Source: an uncultured Alphaproteobacteria bacterium
GTDB lineage: Bacteria; Pseudomonadota; Alphaproteobacteria; Rhodobacterales; Rhodobacteraceae
Direction of reading: 5' to 3'
Length of the DNA stretch: 64,000 nt
Assembly (NCBI GenBank): GCA_902574225.1
Contig: CACGMO010000009.1
Location: forward strand, 1 to 64,000
A program made the translations under genes and the position numbers. This document shows positions 40,274 through 50,674 of this stretch, piece by piece; the first letter of the stretch is position 1, and each line of letters begins with the position of its first letter. The notes under the pieces are model-generated. The model was not told the DNA's origin, did no database searches, and worked only from the letters and a program-made list of their open reading frames with translations.

Positions 40274-41440
40274 ATGCCGAAATTATTTATTTTTACCACT
40301 TTTCTAATTTGTGTCTGGAGTACAATAGCTCTTGGGTTTTCCACGACTGCTAAGACAGCGTTGGTTATTGATAACACAACTGGCGAAGTTTTACTCTCTA
40401 AAGATATTGATCGACCAATTCCCCCAGCTTCAATGTCAAAATTGATGACACTATGGATGGTGTTTGAAAGTTTAGAGGAAGGCAAAATAGAATTGGATGA
40501 CACTCTCAGAGTATCAAAAAAAGCTTGGAAAAAGGGTGGGTCTAAGATGTTTCTCAGAGAAGGGGAATACGTCACAATTAAAAACCTAATTAAGGGGGTT
40601 ATTATCCAATCGGGAAATGACGCATGCATCGTATTAGCCGAGGGAATAGCTGGAACAGAAGCGAATTTTGCAGAACTTATGACCATAAGAGCGAAGGAAA
40701 TTGGGTTGGAAAGCTCAACCTTTACCAATTCAACAGGTTGGCCTGACCCTGAACACAAGATGTCTTCGAAAGATCTTGTTACCTTGGCAAATAAAATAAG
40801 GGAAGAATATCCTTCCTATTACAGAATATTTGATGATCTAGAGTTTACTTGGGATAATATTTCTCAAAAAAATAGAAATCCTCTACTTTACATGAACCTA
40901 GGTGCCGATGGGTTGAAGACTGGATACACGGAGGAGGCTGGTTATGGATTAATTGCTTCAGTAAAACAAAACAAACGACGAGTAACTTTTGTTATTACCG
41001 GTCTTAACTCGGTTGAGCAAAGAGCACGCGAAGCAAAAGGCATAACTACGTGGGCTTTCAAGAAATTTAAATTGAAAACATATTTTAAAAAAAACTCTAC
41101 CATTTTGGAGGCGCCAGTATGGAGAGGTAAAAAAGACAGCGTGAAGATATCTGCGACAAATGATGTTCAGACACTTCTTGCTTCTGATGCTAAAGAAGGT
41201 ATTAAGATACAAATTGTTTTAAAAGAACCGCTAGTAGCGCCTTTGAAGAAAGGGCAAAAAATAAATGGTCACTTGGTAATCAAAACAACACCCCTTGCTG
41301 AAACGGGTGTCAAGAAAAAACAACTAATTTTTCCAATAGAGGTTGGTGAAGATGTACAAAGAGGAGGGTTGGCAAATAAACTAGTGACTAATCTGGATAC
41401 TTTGAAATCAAAACTTTTCTCACTTTTCGGGTCTAAATAA
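40274..41440 (+). CDS. dacA: D-alanyl-D-alanine carboxypeptidase
   Basis: IPPASMSKLMTLW (SxxK), SGNDACIVLAEGIAG (SxN), GADGLKTGYTEEAGYG (KTG). Confidence 0.93.
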   Translation: MPKLFIFTTFLICVWSTIALGFSTTAKTALVIDNTTGEVLLSKDIDRPIPPASMSKLMTLWMVFESLEEGKIELDDTLRVSKKAWKKGGSKMFLREGEYVTIKNLIKGVIIQSGNDACIVLAEGIAGTEANFAELMTIRAKEIGLESSTFTNSTGWPDPEHKMSSKDLVTLANKIREEYPSYYRIFDDLEFTWDNISQKNRNPLLYMNLGADGLKTGYTEEAGYGLIASVKQNKRRVTFVITGLNSVEQRAREAKGITTWAFKKFKLKTYFKKNSTILEAPVWRGKKDSVKISATNDVQTLLASDAKEGIKIQIVLKEPLVAPLKKGQKINGHLVIKTTPLAETGVKKKQLIFPIEVGEDVQRGGLANKLVTNLDTLKSKLFSLFGSK

Positions 41441-42057
41441 TGAAAGGTTTTTTTATTAGCTTTGAAGGAATTGATGGTTGTGGGAAATCTACTCAAATAA
41501 ATCTTCTTGCAAAATACCTTGCTAAGCAGAAAAAATCTTTTGTTAAGACTGAGGAGCCGGGAGGTACTGAAGGAGCAAATGAAATAAGAAAAATCCTTCT
41601 CAGGGAGAATAATTTTCAGTGGTCAGTTGAGTCAGAGACATTGCTTTTCATGGCTGCCAGAAATGATCATGTCGAGAAAGTTATCAAACCAGCCATTGAA
41701 GACAATAAAATTGTTATATGTGACCGATTCATGGATAGCACCATAGTTTATCAAGGAATGCGAAGTCCTCAGGCTAAAAAATTGAGCCTAACATTATTTG
41801 AACTTATAGGCATTAATCCAGACATCACATTTCTTATTGATATGGACCCTGAAATCGCTTTAGACCGTGCATTAAATAGGGCAACTAACGAGGATAGATT
41901 TGAAAACTATGGAATTAACTTTCAACGCCAACTGCGACAAAACTTTTTAGATATTGCAAACAAAGATAGTAACAGAATAAAGATAATTGATGGAAATCGA
42001 TCGCCACAGCAAGTAGCTGCCCAAATAATCCAGAGCATAGATACCCTAGCCAAGTGA
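41440..42057 (+). CDS. tmk: Thymidylate kinase
   Basis: SFEGIDGCGKSTQINLLAKYL, EEPGGTEGANEIRKILL, CDRFMDSTIVYQG. Confidence 0.95.
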   Translation: MKGFFISFEGIDGCGKSTQINLLAKYLAKQKKSFVKTEEPGGTEGANEIRKILLRENNFQWSVESETLLFMAARNDHVEKVIKPAIEDNKIVICDRFMDSTIVYQGMRSPQAKKLSLTLFELIGINPDITFLIDMDPEIALDRALNRATNEDRFENYGINFQRQLRQNFLDIANKDSNRIKIIDGNRSPQQVAAQIIQSIDTLAK

Positions 42058-42058
42058 T

Positions 42059-43120
42059 ATGATAGAAAAAGAAAATCACAAGTTTACAGGACCGTCATAT
42101 GGGGATAATTTCTTTCTTTTTGGGCATAAAGAACAAATAGCTTATCTACTTAATTGCATTAATACTAACCAAATTCCTAACGCATGGCTTTTTCATGGAC
42201 CGGTGGGGATTGGTAAAGCCTCTCTTGCATTAAATATAGCAAAAGTTTTATCAAATAATAGAGCATTCAAAGAAGACAGTCTGAGTTGTCTTTCTGAAAA
42301 AGATATAAGAAATCCAAATGCTTCTATTCGCGTGAACAATATTTTCTTCTGCAAAAGAAAATGGGATGACAAAAAAAAGCTTTTTCAAAAGAATATTTCT
42401 ATTGATGATATACGAGAACTCGGTAGAAAATTCTATTTATCTTCAGCTGACTACTCTTACAAAGTCTGCATAGTTGATACTACAGAAGATCTAAACAAGT
42501 CTGCATCAAATTCCCTATTAAAAATGCTTGAGGAACCACCAAAAAATACCCTATTCATTTTAGTGTCAAACAACAAGCAATCTATCCTGCCAACCATTCT
42601 TTCCAGATGTCAAAAAATTTGCTTCCAAAGACTGAATGAGGAAGACCTTGAAAATATATCTGTGGGCTTATTTGAAGAAAATCACCTTGATCTACTTAAG
42701 AGGACTGGTGCTCTGACATCTTGTGATGGATCTGTAAAAAAGCTTCTTAATTTTCTAGACAAAGATTATATGAAATTTTTTAATAGCATGAAGGAGTTAT
42801 TATTGGATCTACCAAATCTTAATAAAAGAAAAGCACTTAGATTATTAACAGGTTATAAAGAATTTCTCGGTAACGACGATTCTGAAAAATCCGCGTTAGG
42901 GGTTCTTTTAAGGTTACTTGCGTCTCTCGCAAAAAATGAAATCGATTTGTTGATTGATAATAAATCAGTTAAAGAAGAGATCAGTCTTATAGCAGCTCAT
43001 TTGTATCCACAAATTTCACTTTTGAGACATCAATCAATGGAGTACAATGTTGAAGTTAAGAAAGTTCTCTTTCTAGCCCTTAACGTGATAGAATTGGCCT
43101 TTGAAAAATACAAAAAATAA
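42059..43120 (+). CDS. holB: DNA polymerase III delta' subunit
   Basis: FGHKEQIAYLLNCINTNQIPNAWLFHGPVGIGKASLALNIAK, ASNSLLKMLEEPPKNTLFILVSNN. Confidence 0.92.
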   Translation: MIEKENHKFTGPSYGDNFFLFGHKEQIAYLLNCINTNQIPNAWLFHGPVGIGKASLALNIAKVLSNNRAFKEDSLSCLSEKDIRNPNASIRVNNIFFCKRKWDDKKKLFQKNISIDDIRELGRKFYLSSADYSYKVCIVDTTEDLNKSASNSLLKMLEEPPKNTLFILVSNNKQSILPTILSRCQKICFQRLNEEDLENISVGLFEENHLDLLKRTGALTSCDGSVKKLLNFLDKDYMKFFNSMKELLLDLPNLNKRKALRLLTGYKEFLGNDDSEKSALGVLLRLLASLAKNEIDLLIDNKSVKEEISLIAAHLYPQISLLRHQSMEYNVEVKKVLFLALNVIELAFEKYKK

Positions 43121-43901
43121 TAAAGCAATTATAGTAGACAGCCATTGTCATTTGGATTTCAGGACTTTGTACAACGATCTATCTGGTGTTCTGAGTAGGG
43201 CGAAGTCTGAGGGCGTTCAAAAGATGTTAACTATCGGGACAAACTATAGAGAAATAAGTGAGACCATTTCTTTAAGCGAAAGATACGAAGAAATATTTTT
43301 TGCAGCGGGGGTACATCCAAACCAGCCATCAGATGATCTAAAATTTAATAGTGACGATTTACTATCGATCTGTGGACATAAAAAAATGATCGGAGTGGGT
43401 GAAACTGGTTTAGATTTTCACTATTCTCAAGAAAGTAAAAAAGATCAAATAAAATCATTGATACAACATATTGAAGTAGCTAAAGAGGCAGATCTACCAG
43501 TTATCATTCATGCAAGAAACGCAGATAAAGAGATTGGGAAAATTTTATCTGAGCAATATCACAAAAGTTCTTTTAAATGTGTTATGCACTGCTTTTCTTC
43601 CGGCGCGTATCTAGCAGAGGAGGTACTTGACTTAGGCTTTTATCTTTCAATGTCAGGCATGATTACTTTTAAAAACTCTCAAAATCTTAGAGAAATATTT
43701 GCAAAGGTACCGATAGATAAAATCTTAGTAGAAACTGACAGCCCTTATCTAGCCCCAGTTCCACATCGTGGAAAATCTAACGAACCGGCTTTTGTTTCTT
43801 TTATCGCTAAAAAAGGAGCAGAAGTTCTTGATGTTGACGAAGACTTTTTCAGAACTCAAACTACAAAAAATTTTTTCACTCTTTTTAAGAAAGCATTTTA
43901 G
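43101..43901 (+). CDS. tatD: TatD family DNase/hydrolase
   Basis: VDSHCHLDF, AAGVHPNQ, IGVGETGLDFHY, ETDSPYLAPVPHRGKSNEPAFV; TTG start overlaps holB. Confidence 0.95.
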   Translation: MKNTKNNKAIIVDSHCHLDFRTLYNDLSGVLSRAKSEGVQKMLTIGTNYREISETISLSERYEEIFFAAGVHPNQPSDDLKFNSDDLLSICGHKKMIGVGETGLDFHYSQESKKDQIKSLIQHIEVAKEADLPVIIHARNADKEIGKILSEQYHKSSFKCVMHCFSSGAYLAEEVLDLGFYLSMSGMITFKNSQNLREIFAKVPIDKILVETDSPYLAPVPHRGKSNEPAFVSFIAKKGAEVLDVDEDFFRTQTTKNFFTLFKKAF

Positions 43902-43903
43902 CT

Positions 43904-44698
43904 GTGTCATATCAATTTAGAATTTTGGGTTGTGGCTCATCTGGTGGGGTTCCAAGAGTCGGTTTTGGTTGGGGCAGTTGTGATCCAATGAATAAAAAAA
44001 ATAGGCGATCAAGGTGCTCTTTACTTGTTGAAAGAACTACAAATTCAAAAAAAACAACTGTGCTTATAGATACTGGTCCAGATATGAGAGAACAACTTTT
44101 AGAAGCAAAAGTTACTAATTTAGATGCCGTATTATACACTCACTCACATGCCGATCATGTTCATGGTATTGATGATTTAAGGACACTAGCCTACAGAAAA
44201 AAAGAAAAAATTCCTGTATGGGCAGATAAAATAACCCAGAAAAGATTATTACAAGGTTTCTCATATATTTTTCAAACTCCAAAAAATAGTAAGTATCCAC
44301 CTATTTGTAAATTGAATCTTATCAAGGCAAAAGATGTAAAAATTCAGGGTGCCGGAGGCGAAATCATCTTTCGGCCTTTATTAGTTAATCATGGTGATAT
44401 AGAATCCCTAGGCTTTAAAATAGATAAAATGGCGTATATTCCTGATGTTCTAGATATACCGCTTGCCAGTTGGAAGGAATTAGGAAATCTAGACATTCTC
44501 ATAATCGATGCACTTCGTAGAGATCCTCATCCATCTCATACCCACCTAGAAAAAACACTTCACTGGCTAAAGAAGTTGAACCCAAAACGAGCTATTTTAA
44601 CTAATTTACATAATGATCTAGATTATTCTGATCTGAAAAAAGAGCTGCCAAAAAACGTTGAACCAGCATTTGATGGGCTTGAAGTAAAACTGAAATAA
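43904..44698 (+). CDS. MBL-fold metallohydrolase (PhnP-like)
   Basis: LGCGSSGGVPRVGFGWGSCD, YTHSHADHVHGIDDLR; start GTG or ATG alternatives. Confidence 0.92.
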   Translation: MSYQFRILGCGSSGGVPRVGFGWGSCDPMNKKNRRSRCSLLVERTTNSKKTTVLIDTGPDMREQLLEAKVTNLDAVLYTHSHADHVHGIDDLRTLAYRKKEKIPVWADKITQKRLLQGFSYIFQTPKNSKYPPICKLNLIKAKDVKIQGAGGEIIFRPLLVNHGDIESLGFKIDKMAYIPDVLDIPLASWKELGNLDILIIDALRRDPHPSHTHLEKTLHWLKKLNPKRAILTNLHNDLDYSDLKKELPKNVEPAFDGLEVKLK

Positions 44699-45639
44699 TG
44701 CTCTTTGAGATCGCTCTTGTAATTCTGCCAGTTTTTATATTAGTAACGATAGGCTTCATTTCATCTTATATCAACTTATTGAAAAGGCATTCAGTTGATG
44801 GCCTTACAAAATTCTGTCAGGATTTTGGCATACCTTTTCTCTTATTTTTCAACTTAGCGATACTTGATTTAGATAAAGCCTTCGATTTTGGAATTTTAAT
44901 TTGTTTCTACAGCTCAATGGTAATTTCATTTTTTATAATAAGCTGTACTAGCTATTTCCTATTTCAGCAACCTTACAAGAGTTCCATAGTACTTGGATTT
45001 TGTGCGATGTTTTCTAATGGAGTCTTGTTGGGTCTACCAATTAGTGAACTCGCCTATGGAGCCAACAGTCTTTTCATAAATTATACGATTATAATTGGAC
45101 ATGCGCCACTATGCTATTTAGTTGGCATAGCATTTATAGAGATCGCTAACGCCAATAATAAAAGCAAAACGTTTCTAGTTTCCCTAAAAAGTGCTCTCAA
45201 AGCAATCGTTCTAAATAACCTAACTATTGGAATCTTATTAGGTATCAGTTTTAACTTACTAAAATTAGAATTTTCAACATATACTGAGGATTTATTAAAA
45301 AGAGGAACAGTATGGATCATACCTATCTCACTTTTTACAATGGGAGGCGTTTTATATTACTATAGAATAACCAACTCTTTTAAAATACCTTTTGCAATAA
45401 TATTTACTTCTCTATTCATTCAGCCTGCAGTTGTTTATCTACTAGGAGTCTATTCTTGGGGTATTGAAATAGAATTATTAAGAAATGCAGTAGTTATGGC
45501 TGCCATGGCTCCTGGATTAAACGCATATTTTTTCGCTAACATTTACGGGCAATGCAGAGATATCGTAGCCACTACTATTTTAATTTCAACTGGACTTACT
45601 ATTTTATCTTCGTCTTTCTGGATCTACTTCTTATCATAG
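44698..45639 (+). CDS. AEC family (auxin efflux carrier-like) transporter
   Basis: VFILVTIGFISSYINLLKRHSVDGLTKFCQDFGIPFLLF...; ten-helix hydrophobic pattern. Confidence 0.85.
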   Translation: MLFEIALVILPVFILVTIGFISSYINLLKRHSVDGLTKFCQDFGIPFLLFFNLAILDLDKAFDFGILICFYSSMVISFFIISCTSYFLFQQPYKSSIVLGFCAMFSNGVLLGLPISELAYGANSLFINYTIIIGHAPLCYLVGIAFIEIANANNKSKTFLVSLKSALKAIVLNNLTIGILLGISFNLLKLEFSTYTEDLLKRGTVWIIPISLFTMGGVLYYYRITNSFKIPFAIIFTSLFIQPAVVYLLGVYSWGIEIELLRNAVVMAAMAPGLNAYFFANIYGQCRDIVATTILISTGLTILSSSFWIYFLS

Positions 45640-45640
45640 A

Positions 45641-45847
45641 CTAGTTTCCATAGTGAGTATTAAATGACTGTTCGCATAGTTTATAGAGTACATTATCCTT
45701 ACCGACTCCAGCTTTTCTAGCGCAGTGTAGTTCAACAGCAGCTGACCTATTTCCACCTAAATAGTCGGTGGGACTATTTAGATAACTTGGTCCAGAGCAG
45801 CATGCGAGCATGCTTAATGTGATCAAACCACAAATTATTTTTTTCAT
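45641..45847 (-). CDS. Small lipoprotein
   Basis: MKKIICGLITLSMLACCSG signal peptide with lipobox-like cysteine. Confidence 0.65.
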   Translation of the reverse strand: MKKIICGLITLSMLACCSGPSYLNSPTDYLGGNRSAAVELHCARKAGVGKDNVLYKLCEQSFNTHYGN

Positions 45848-45848
45848 T

Positions 45849-46616
45849 CTACCGCCCTATATCCACTTCCAAATAATTCATACACTCTTTAAACTTTTTT
45901 TCAATACATTTTCTCGATAGCTTTTCAGCTCTCTTTATTTGGTCTGGGGACATCTTTGTTTCTAGCTCAGTTCTCAACTGAATACTTCTACTAATACTGC
46001 CAATATCTCTTGAAAGTAAAGTTGCCAGATTACAACTGACGTGTGCAAGAGTTAAGTTTTTGTCTACGCCACGCCCTAAGATAAAATTTGTAGCTAGTGC
46101 TAAGTGTGCCTCTGGATTTCCTAGTTGAGCTGATTTTGAAAACCAGAAGTGACTTTCTTTAAAATTTCTAAATTCTTCTTGTAATAAAGATGCGAGCCTA
46201 AATTGAGCAATATCGTGTTGATTAAATGCCGCTTGCGAATACCAATATAGAGCTTTTTCTTTATCAATCTTTGTTCCTTCACCCTTTTCATACTTCAGTC
46301 CAACATTGATTTGTGCCTGTATGTGACCAGAAGAAGCTGCTTTTGTGAAAAAGAATAATGCTTCTTTATCATTCTGCAAAACTCCGTCATATAAGAAGCC
46401 CAAAAGAAAATCAGCTTCTCTACTGCCTACTTCAGAGGCAGATTTCCAACTCTGCAACGCATCAGCATAGTTTCCTTTATCATAAAAAGTTAGCCCTTCC
46501 CTTATTAAGCTTTTAGGCGATTGTGCTAGAGTTAGCCCGCTGTACATACAAAGCCAAAAGAATAAATAGATCATGGCTATTTTTGAAAAGTTATTTTTAG
46601 CAAACATTGTTGACAT
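45849..46616 (-). CDS. Sel1-like repeat protein
   Basis: Repeats such as EADFLLGFLYDGVLQNDKEALFFFTKAASSGHIQAQINVGLKYEKGEGTKIDKEKALYWYSQAA. Confidence 0.88.
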   Translation of the reverse strand: MSTMFAKNNFSKIAMIYLFFWLCMYSGLTLAQSPKSLIREGLTFYDKGNYADALQSWKSASEVGSREADFLLGFLYDGVLQNDKEALFFFTKAASSGHIQAQINVGLKYEKGEGTKIDKEKALYWYSQAAFNQHDIAQFRLASLLQEEFRNFKESHFWFSKSAQLGNPEAHLALATNFILGRGVDKNLTLAHVSCNLATLLSRDIGSISRSIQLRTELETKMSPDQIKRAEKLSRKCIEKKFKECMNYLEVDIGR

Positions 46617-46875
46617 AAATTCGTTACTCTGTTCAGCAATCTTTTAGTTATGAAGATATATGTATTTAAATCATATTTTATCTATTTTGTCTTTTATTGA
46701 ATGTTTTCCATATAATCTGTGGAAAACCCTGTGAATTAGTACGAAAATATTTCACTAAACCTTTGTTCGATAATAACTTCACCCTATATGCCTAAAACTT
46801 AGGCACCATAAAAATAAATACTTGAAAAAGACAATAATTTTTGTAGACATGCGATATTTAGATTGGAGTAGCAAT

Positions 46876-47298
46876 ATGGTCAAAGAATTAGAGCATGATG
46901 AACTAAGTGAAACTGTAGAATCTGGCAAGATGCACAATATTACTTCAAAGGCTGGAAGACTGGCTATGGAATTAGCAGCAGAAAAAAAGCGTCTTGCACA
47001 GGAACTTGAAGAATTACAGGGAGAATACGATGATATTAAACCCCTGACACCCACAGGAACCAGAGATTGGTATGTGAAGTGGAGCTCTATGATTTTAGGA
47101 GTTATGGGAGTATTTCTCATCTCGGCCGAAGTATATCTTTTTGGACAGTTAGCTTACTTGATAAGCGCGATAGGATGGATTTATGTAGGTATGCAGTGGG
47201 GAGATCGAGCCATTATGATTGGTTCTGCGATAAGTGCTACTGCGGTCGCAATGTTTTTAATAGAAAACCCTTCGCTCTTTAGCCAACTCTTTGGTTAA
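46876..47298 (+). CDS. Coiled-coil plus C-terminal membrane-helix protein of unknown function
   Basis: ATG 46876 with GGAG RBS; AMELAAEKKRLAQELEELQGEYDD coiled coil followed by TM helices. Confidence 0.65.
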   Translation: MVKELEHDELSETVESGKMHNITSKAGRLAMELAAEKKRLAQELEELQGEYDDIKPLTPTGTRDWYVKWSSMILGVMGVFLISAEVYLFGQLAYLISAIGWIYVGMQWGDRAIMIGSAISATAVAMFLIENPSLFSQLFG

Positions 47299-47323
47299 AA
47301 AACTAATAGGCTTACTATGAGAT

Positions 47324-48181
47324 TTATACCGATTTTAGAAAGCTATTAATCTTTTTAAACGACTCACTTGCTACGTTTAGAGGTCGACCAGCCAATAAAC
47401 CTCCATCAACGACAAAATCCTGCCCAGTTACAAATGTACTTTCATCACTGGCGAGATATATAGCCAAGTTAGCAATATCTTCTGGCAACCCTGCTCGGGA
47501 TATTGGTTGAAAATCATTAAAGGCTTGGCTTGATTTAAGATGATCATCACTCAAAGAGAGCTTTTCGCCTGATAATTTCTGACCTACACCAAATATTTCG
47601 GTTATTATTGCTCCAGGAGAAATTGAGTTAACTCGAATATTATATTTTGCTAATTCAAGCGAGGTAACCTTGCTGAAGTGTATAACCCCTGCTTTGGCTG
47701 CCGAATACACGGAACCACCACAGCCTCCCCAATGGCCTGCAATACTCGCTGTGTTCACTATGCTGCCTTTGTTCTGCTTACTCATAATTCTGGTCACTTC
47801 TCTGGTCCCAATAATGACACTAGTAAGAAGAAGATCCAGACTATGCCTTATTTTATCGTAAGAAATATCTTCAATATTTCTAACAAAATCTGGTGCGCCC
47901 GCATTATTGAACATGGCATCAATTTTTCCGTAGTGACTAAATACTTGTTCAACGAGTGCGCAGATCTGATCTTCGTATAATACATCACACTTGATAAATC
48001 GGCACCTATCTCCTAGCTCCTTTACTATTTTTTTTCCTTCATCTTCTCTCCTACCAGAAATAACCACTTCTGCTCCTTGAGAAATAGAATATTTTGCTAT
48101 TTCAAGCCCTATGCCGCTTGTTGCTCCTGTAATAACAACCACTTTATCTAATAATCTTTTTACCATAACCAATCCTATCAT
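47324..48181 (-). CDS. SDR family oxidoreductase
   Basis: VVITGATSGIGLEIAKY, FNNAGAPDFV, YSAAKAGVIHFSK, FVTGQDFVVDGGLL; internal ATG 6 codons in may be the true start. Confidence 0.92.
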   Translation of the reverse strand: MIGLVMVKRLLDKVVVITGATSGIGLEIAKYSISQGAEVVISGRREDEGKKIVKELGDRCRFIKCDVLYEDQICALVEQVFSHYGKIDAMFNNAGAPDFVRNIEDISYDKIRHSLDLLLTSVIIGTREVTRIMSKQNKGSIVNTASIAGHWGGCGGSVYSAAKAGVIHFSKVTSLELAKYNIRVNSISPGAIITEIFGVGQKLSGEKLSLSDDHLKSSQAFNDFQPISRAGLPEDIANLAIYLASDESTFVTGQDFVVDGGLLAGRPLNVASESFKKINSFLKSV

Positions 48182-48194
48182 TTTCGTTTGTTTT

Positions 48195-49349
48195 TTATTG
48201 AAGATATTTTTTTTCTTTCATAAATATTTTAATCCTCTCTATACCATTTAATATCTCCGGTGTGCTTCTAGCATAAGATAACCTAATCTTTGACTTTCCA
48301 TTTATTGGATCAAAATCTATCCCAGGTGTCATGGCTACACCTCCAACATCTAACATTTTTTTTACAAAATCATAGCTATCAGACGAAAATTCACTGATAT
48401 CTATGTATAAATAAAATGCTCCGTCTGGCGGTGCTATATTATTTAAACCAAATTCAGGTAATGCTTTTAATAAATTCTCTCTATTCTCTTTGTAAGTCAC
48501 GAGGTTTTTTTCTAATTCAACTTTACCCTCAAACGCTCCAATTGCTAAAATTTGACTTGCGTGAGAAGCACATATAAACATATTTTGCTGTATTCTTTCA
48601 ACGATCCTCACATGTTCTTTAGGAACAACAATCCAACCAATTCTCCAGCCTGTCATAGAAAAATATTTTGAAAATGAGTTTATGATATAGCAGTTATCGC
48701 TAAACTCTAAGACAGTTGATGGTTGCATATCGTATTGTATGCCGTGGTATATTTCATCACTTATTAGTGAGATCTTTCTATCTGCACAATAATTCACTAA
48801 AGCTTCTAAAGGCTCTCTATCAATCATAGAGCCAGTAGGATTTCCTGGTGAGGCAATTAATAAGCCATTAATATTATAAGGGCTTAGATCAGTCGGAGTT
48901 GGTTGAAATTTATTTTTTTCAGTAGTATTTATAAGTACCGGATCTAGGTTGAGAGTTTTCATAATTTGCCGATAACTGGGATAGCCTGGATTTGCTAACC
49001 CCACCTTGTCAAGCTTGTCAAAAAGTGCGGTAAAAGCAAGGATAAAACCTGCCGATGAACCACCAGTTATTATTATCCTGTTCCAATCGACATCCAGTCC
49101 ATACCAATCGCCATATAATTCAGCAATTTTTTTTCGCAAATCAGGCAGCCCTAGAGCTACTGTATAACCCATTGGATTATCTTCCATAGCTTTCTTTAAG
49201 AAATCCTTGGCAGCCTCTGGCGCTGAGGTTCCTGGCTGCCCAACTTCCATATGAACCACTGTTTGTCCTTTTTGCTCAATTGAATTAGCTCTTTCCATGA
49301 TATCCATCACAATGAAGGGGTTTATTATACTTCTCTTGGAACTTTTCAT
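48195..49349 (-). CDS. PLP-dependent class I/II aminotransferase
   Basis: YTVALGLPDLRKKIAELY, ASPGNPTGSMIDRE, LISDEIYHGIQYD, SFSKYFSMTGWRIGW. Confidence 0.94.
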   Translation of the reverse strand: MKSSKRSIINPFIVMDIMERANSIEQKGQTVVHMEVGQPGTSAPEAAKDFLKKAMEDNPMGYTVALGLPDLRKKIAELYGDWYGLDVDWNRIIITGGSSAGFILAFTALFDKLDKVGLANPGYPSYRQIMKTLNLDPVLINTTEKNKFQPTPTDLSPYNINGLLIASPGNPTGSMIDREPLEALVNYCADRKISLISDEIYHGIQYDMQPSTVLEFSDNCYIINSFSKYFSMTGWRIGWIVVPKEHVRIVERIQQNMFICASHASQILAIGAFEGKVELEKNLVTYKENRENLLKALPEFGLNNIAPPDGAFYLYIDISEFSSDSYDFVKKMLDVGGVAMTPGIDFDPINGKSKIRLSYARSTPEILNGIERIKIFMKEKKYLQ

Positions 49350-49406
49350 ATTCTTTGATTAATAAAAACTTTTAGTTTTGCCATAATGTATTATTTAGTA
49401 TGTTCA

Positions 49407-49850
49407 CTATTTTAGTAATTCACAGTTTTCTAGACCGACTGCCATACAAACTTCAGCGAGTTCCTTAGATTTATTAATACTAGCCTCAGAAATGCCAAAC
49501 TCATCTTCAATCATTAAATGATAACCTATATCAACCTTATTATCGATTAAAGCGGCAAGATAAAAAAAAGTATGAGCAGCAACTAAGTCATTTTTTACCT
49601 TTTCGTTGTAAGCATATAGATTCCCTAAAAATTCAAGCGCTGGTAAATAACCAGCTTTTGCAGACAATTTTAAATAATTGACCCCTTCAAGAATGTCTGT
49701 CTCAACAGTTTGATCTATAGGTGAAATGAGCATGTTACCTATAAAATACGTAGCAAATTTATTACCACTTTGTGCTAGGGGAAATAATACTTCATAAGTT
49801 TCCAAATGACTCTTTGCGTAAAAAAGGGATATGATGTCCTCTTCATTCAT
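49407..49850 (-). CDS. Sel1-like repeat protein
   Basis: GVNYLKLSAKAGYLPALEFLGNLYAYNEKVKNDLVAAHTFFYLAA. Confidence 0.7.
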   Translation of the reverse strand: MNEEDIISLFYAKSHLETYEVLFPLAQSGNKFATYFIGNMLISPIDQTVETDILEGVNYLKLSAKAGYLPALEFLGNLYAYNEKVKNDLVAAHTFFYLAALIDNKVDIGYHLMIEDEFGISEASINKSKELAEVCMAVGLENCELLK

Positions 49851-49863
49851 AATGCACTCGTTT

Positions 49864-50490
49864 TTACTTACTCTCTGAGGAGTTGTGGTTTTTGGTTATG
49901 GTTTTCTCTCGACTTCCTCTTGGATCAATCCAACCAATGTTACCATCCTTCCTGTAGTAAACTAAATTTAATCCTGAATGCGAAGCATTTCTAAAAAATA
50001 TGCAACTTTCATTTTCTAATTCTAGGCGAATAACAGCTTGTTCGACTGTCATTTCGTCTATCTTATAGGATAATTCTGCAACCACAGGCATACTATCCCC
50101 ATCGTTACCATCTATCTCATCCTCATCTAAATTCAAAACACTTTGATAAATCCTTAATGGTTCATCAGTTGATGAAATATTTTTATTTTCAATATTCCTG
50201 TGACTTTTCATCCTTCTATGATAACGCCTCAGTTTTTTTTCTATATGGTCTAAGGCATCCTCATAACTGGTATTTGCATCCTTTCCTCTACCGGTTGCAT
50301 CTAATTCAATTTTGTTCTTGAGATATACTTTTAACTTAGCTTTAAAGCTCCCAATTCTTTTTTCTAAAGTTATTTGAGTACTAACAGCGTCATATGAATA
50401 TTTGTTCAGAATTTCGCCTATCCTAGCACTACTGTAAGCTTGAAACGATTCTCCAAGTTCAATATTTTTACCGACTATTTTTATATTCAA
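49864..50490 (-). CDS. hpf: Long-type ribosome hibernation promoting factor
   Basis: N-terminal HPF/RaiA domain (GKNIELGESFQAYSSARIGEILNKY) and C-terminal EMTVEQAVIRLELENESCIFFRNASHSGLNLVYYRKDGNIGWIDP. Confidence 0.92.
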   Translation of the reverse strand: MNIKIVGKNIELGESFQAYSSARIGEILNKYSYDAVSTQITLEKRIGSFKAKLKVYLKNKIELDATGRGKDANTSYEDALDHIEKKLRRYHRRMKSHRNIENKNISSTDEPLRIYQSVLNLDEDEIDGNDGDSMPVVAELSYKIDEMTVEQAVIRLELENESCIFFRNASHSGLNLVYYRKDGNIGWIDPRGSREKTITKNHNSSESK

Positions 50491-50674
50491 ATTTAATTCA
50501 CACTCCCTAGTTTAATTATATATCAATTCATAAAAAAAAATAGCGTTTGTTAAAAATCTGACGGTCGCTTAAACCAAGACTACGCTATTATCATTCTGAT
50601 CTTCATAAATAATTTTTCTTTATTTTCAGATTGAAATGGTAAATAAAGAGCTTAGAAACGCTTTGAAAAGATAA

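Noticed and set aside
40267-40758. 163-aa antisense ORF in dacA
   Set aside because: Fully antisense to a strong DacA call with SxxK/SxN/KTG motifs; serine/isoleucine-rich shadow ORF.
46715-46740. Replication origin (oriC)
   Set aside because: DnaA-box-like words are imperfect, and no dnaA, dnaN, hemE or parAB neighbour is present; kept only as a low-interest palindrome observation.
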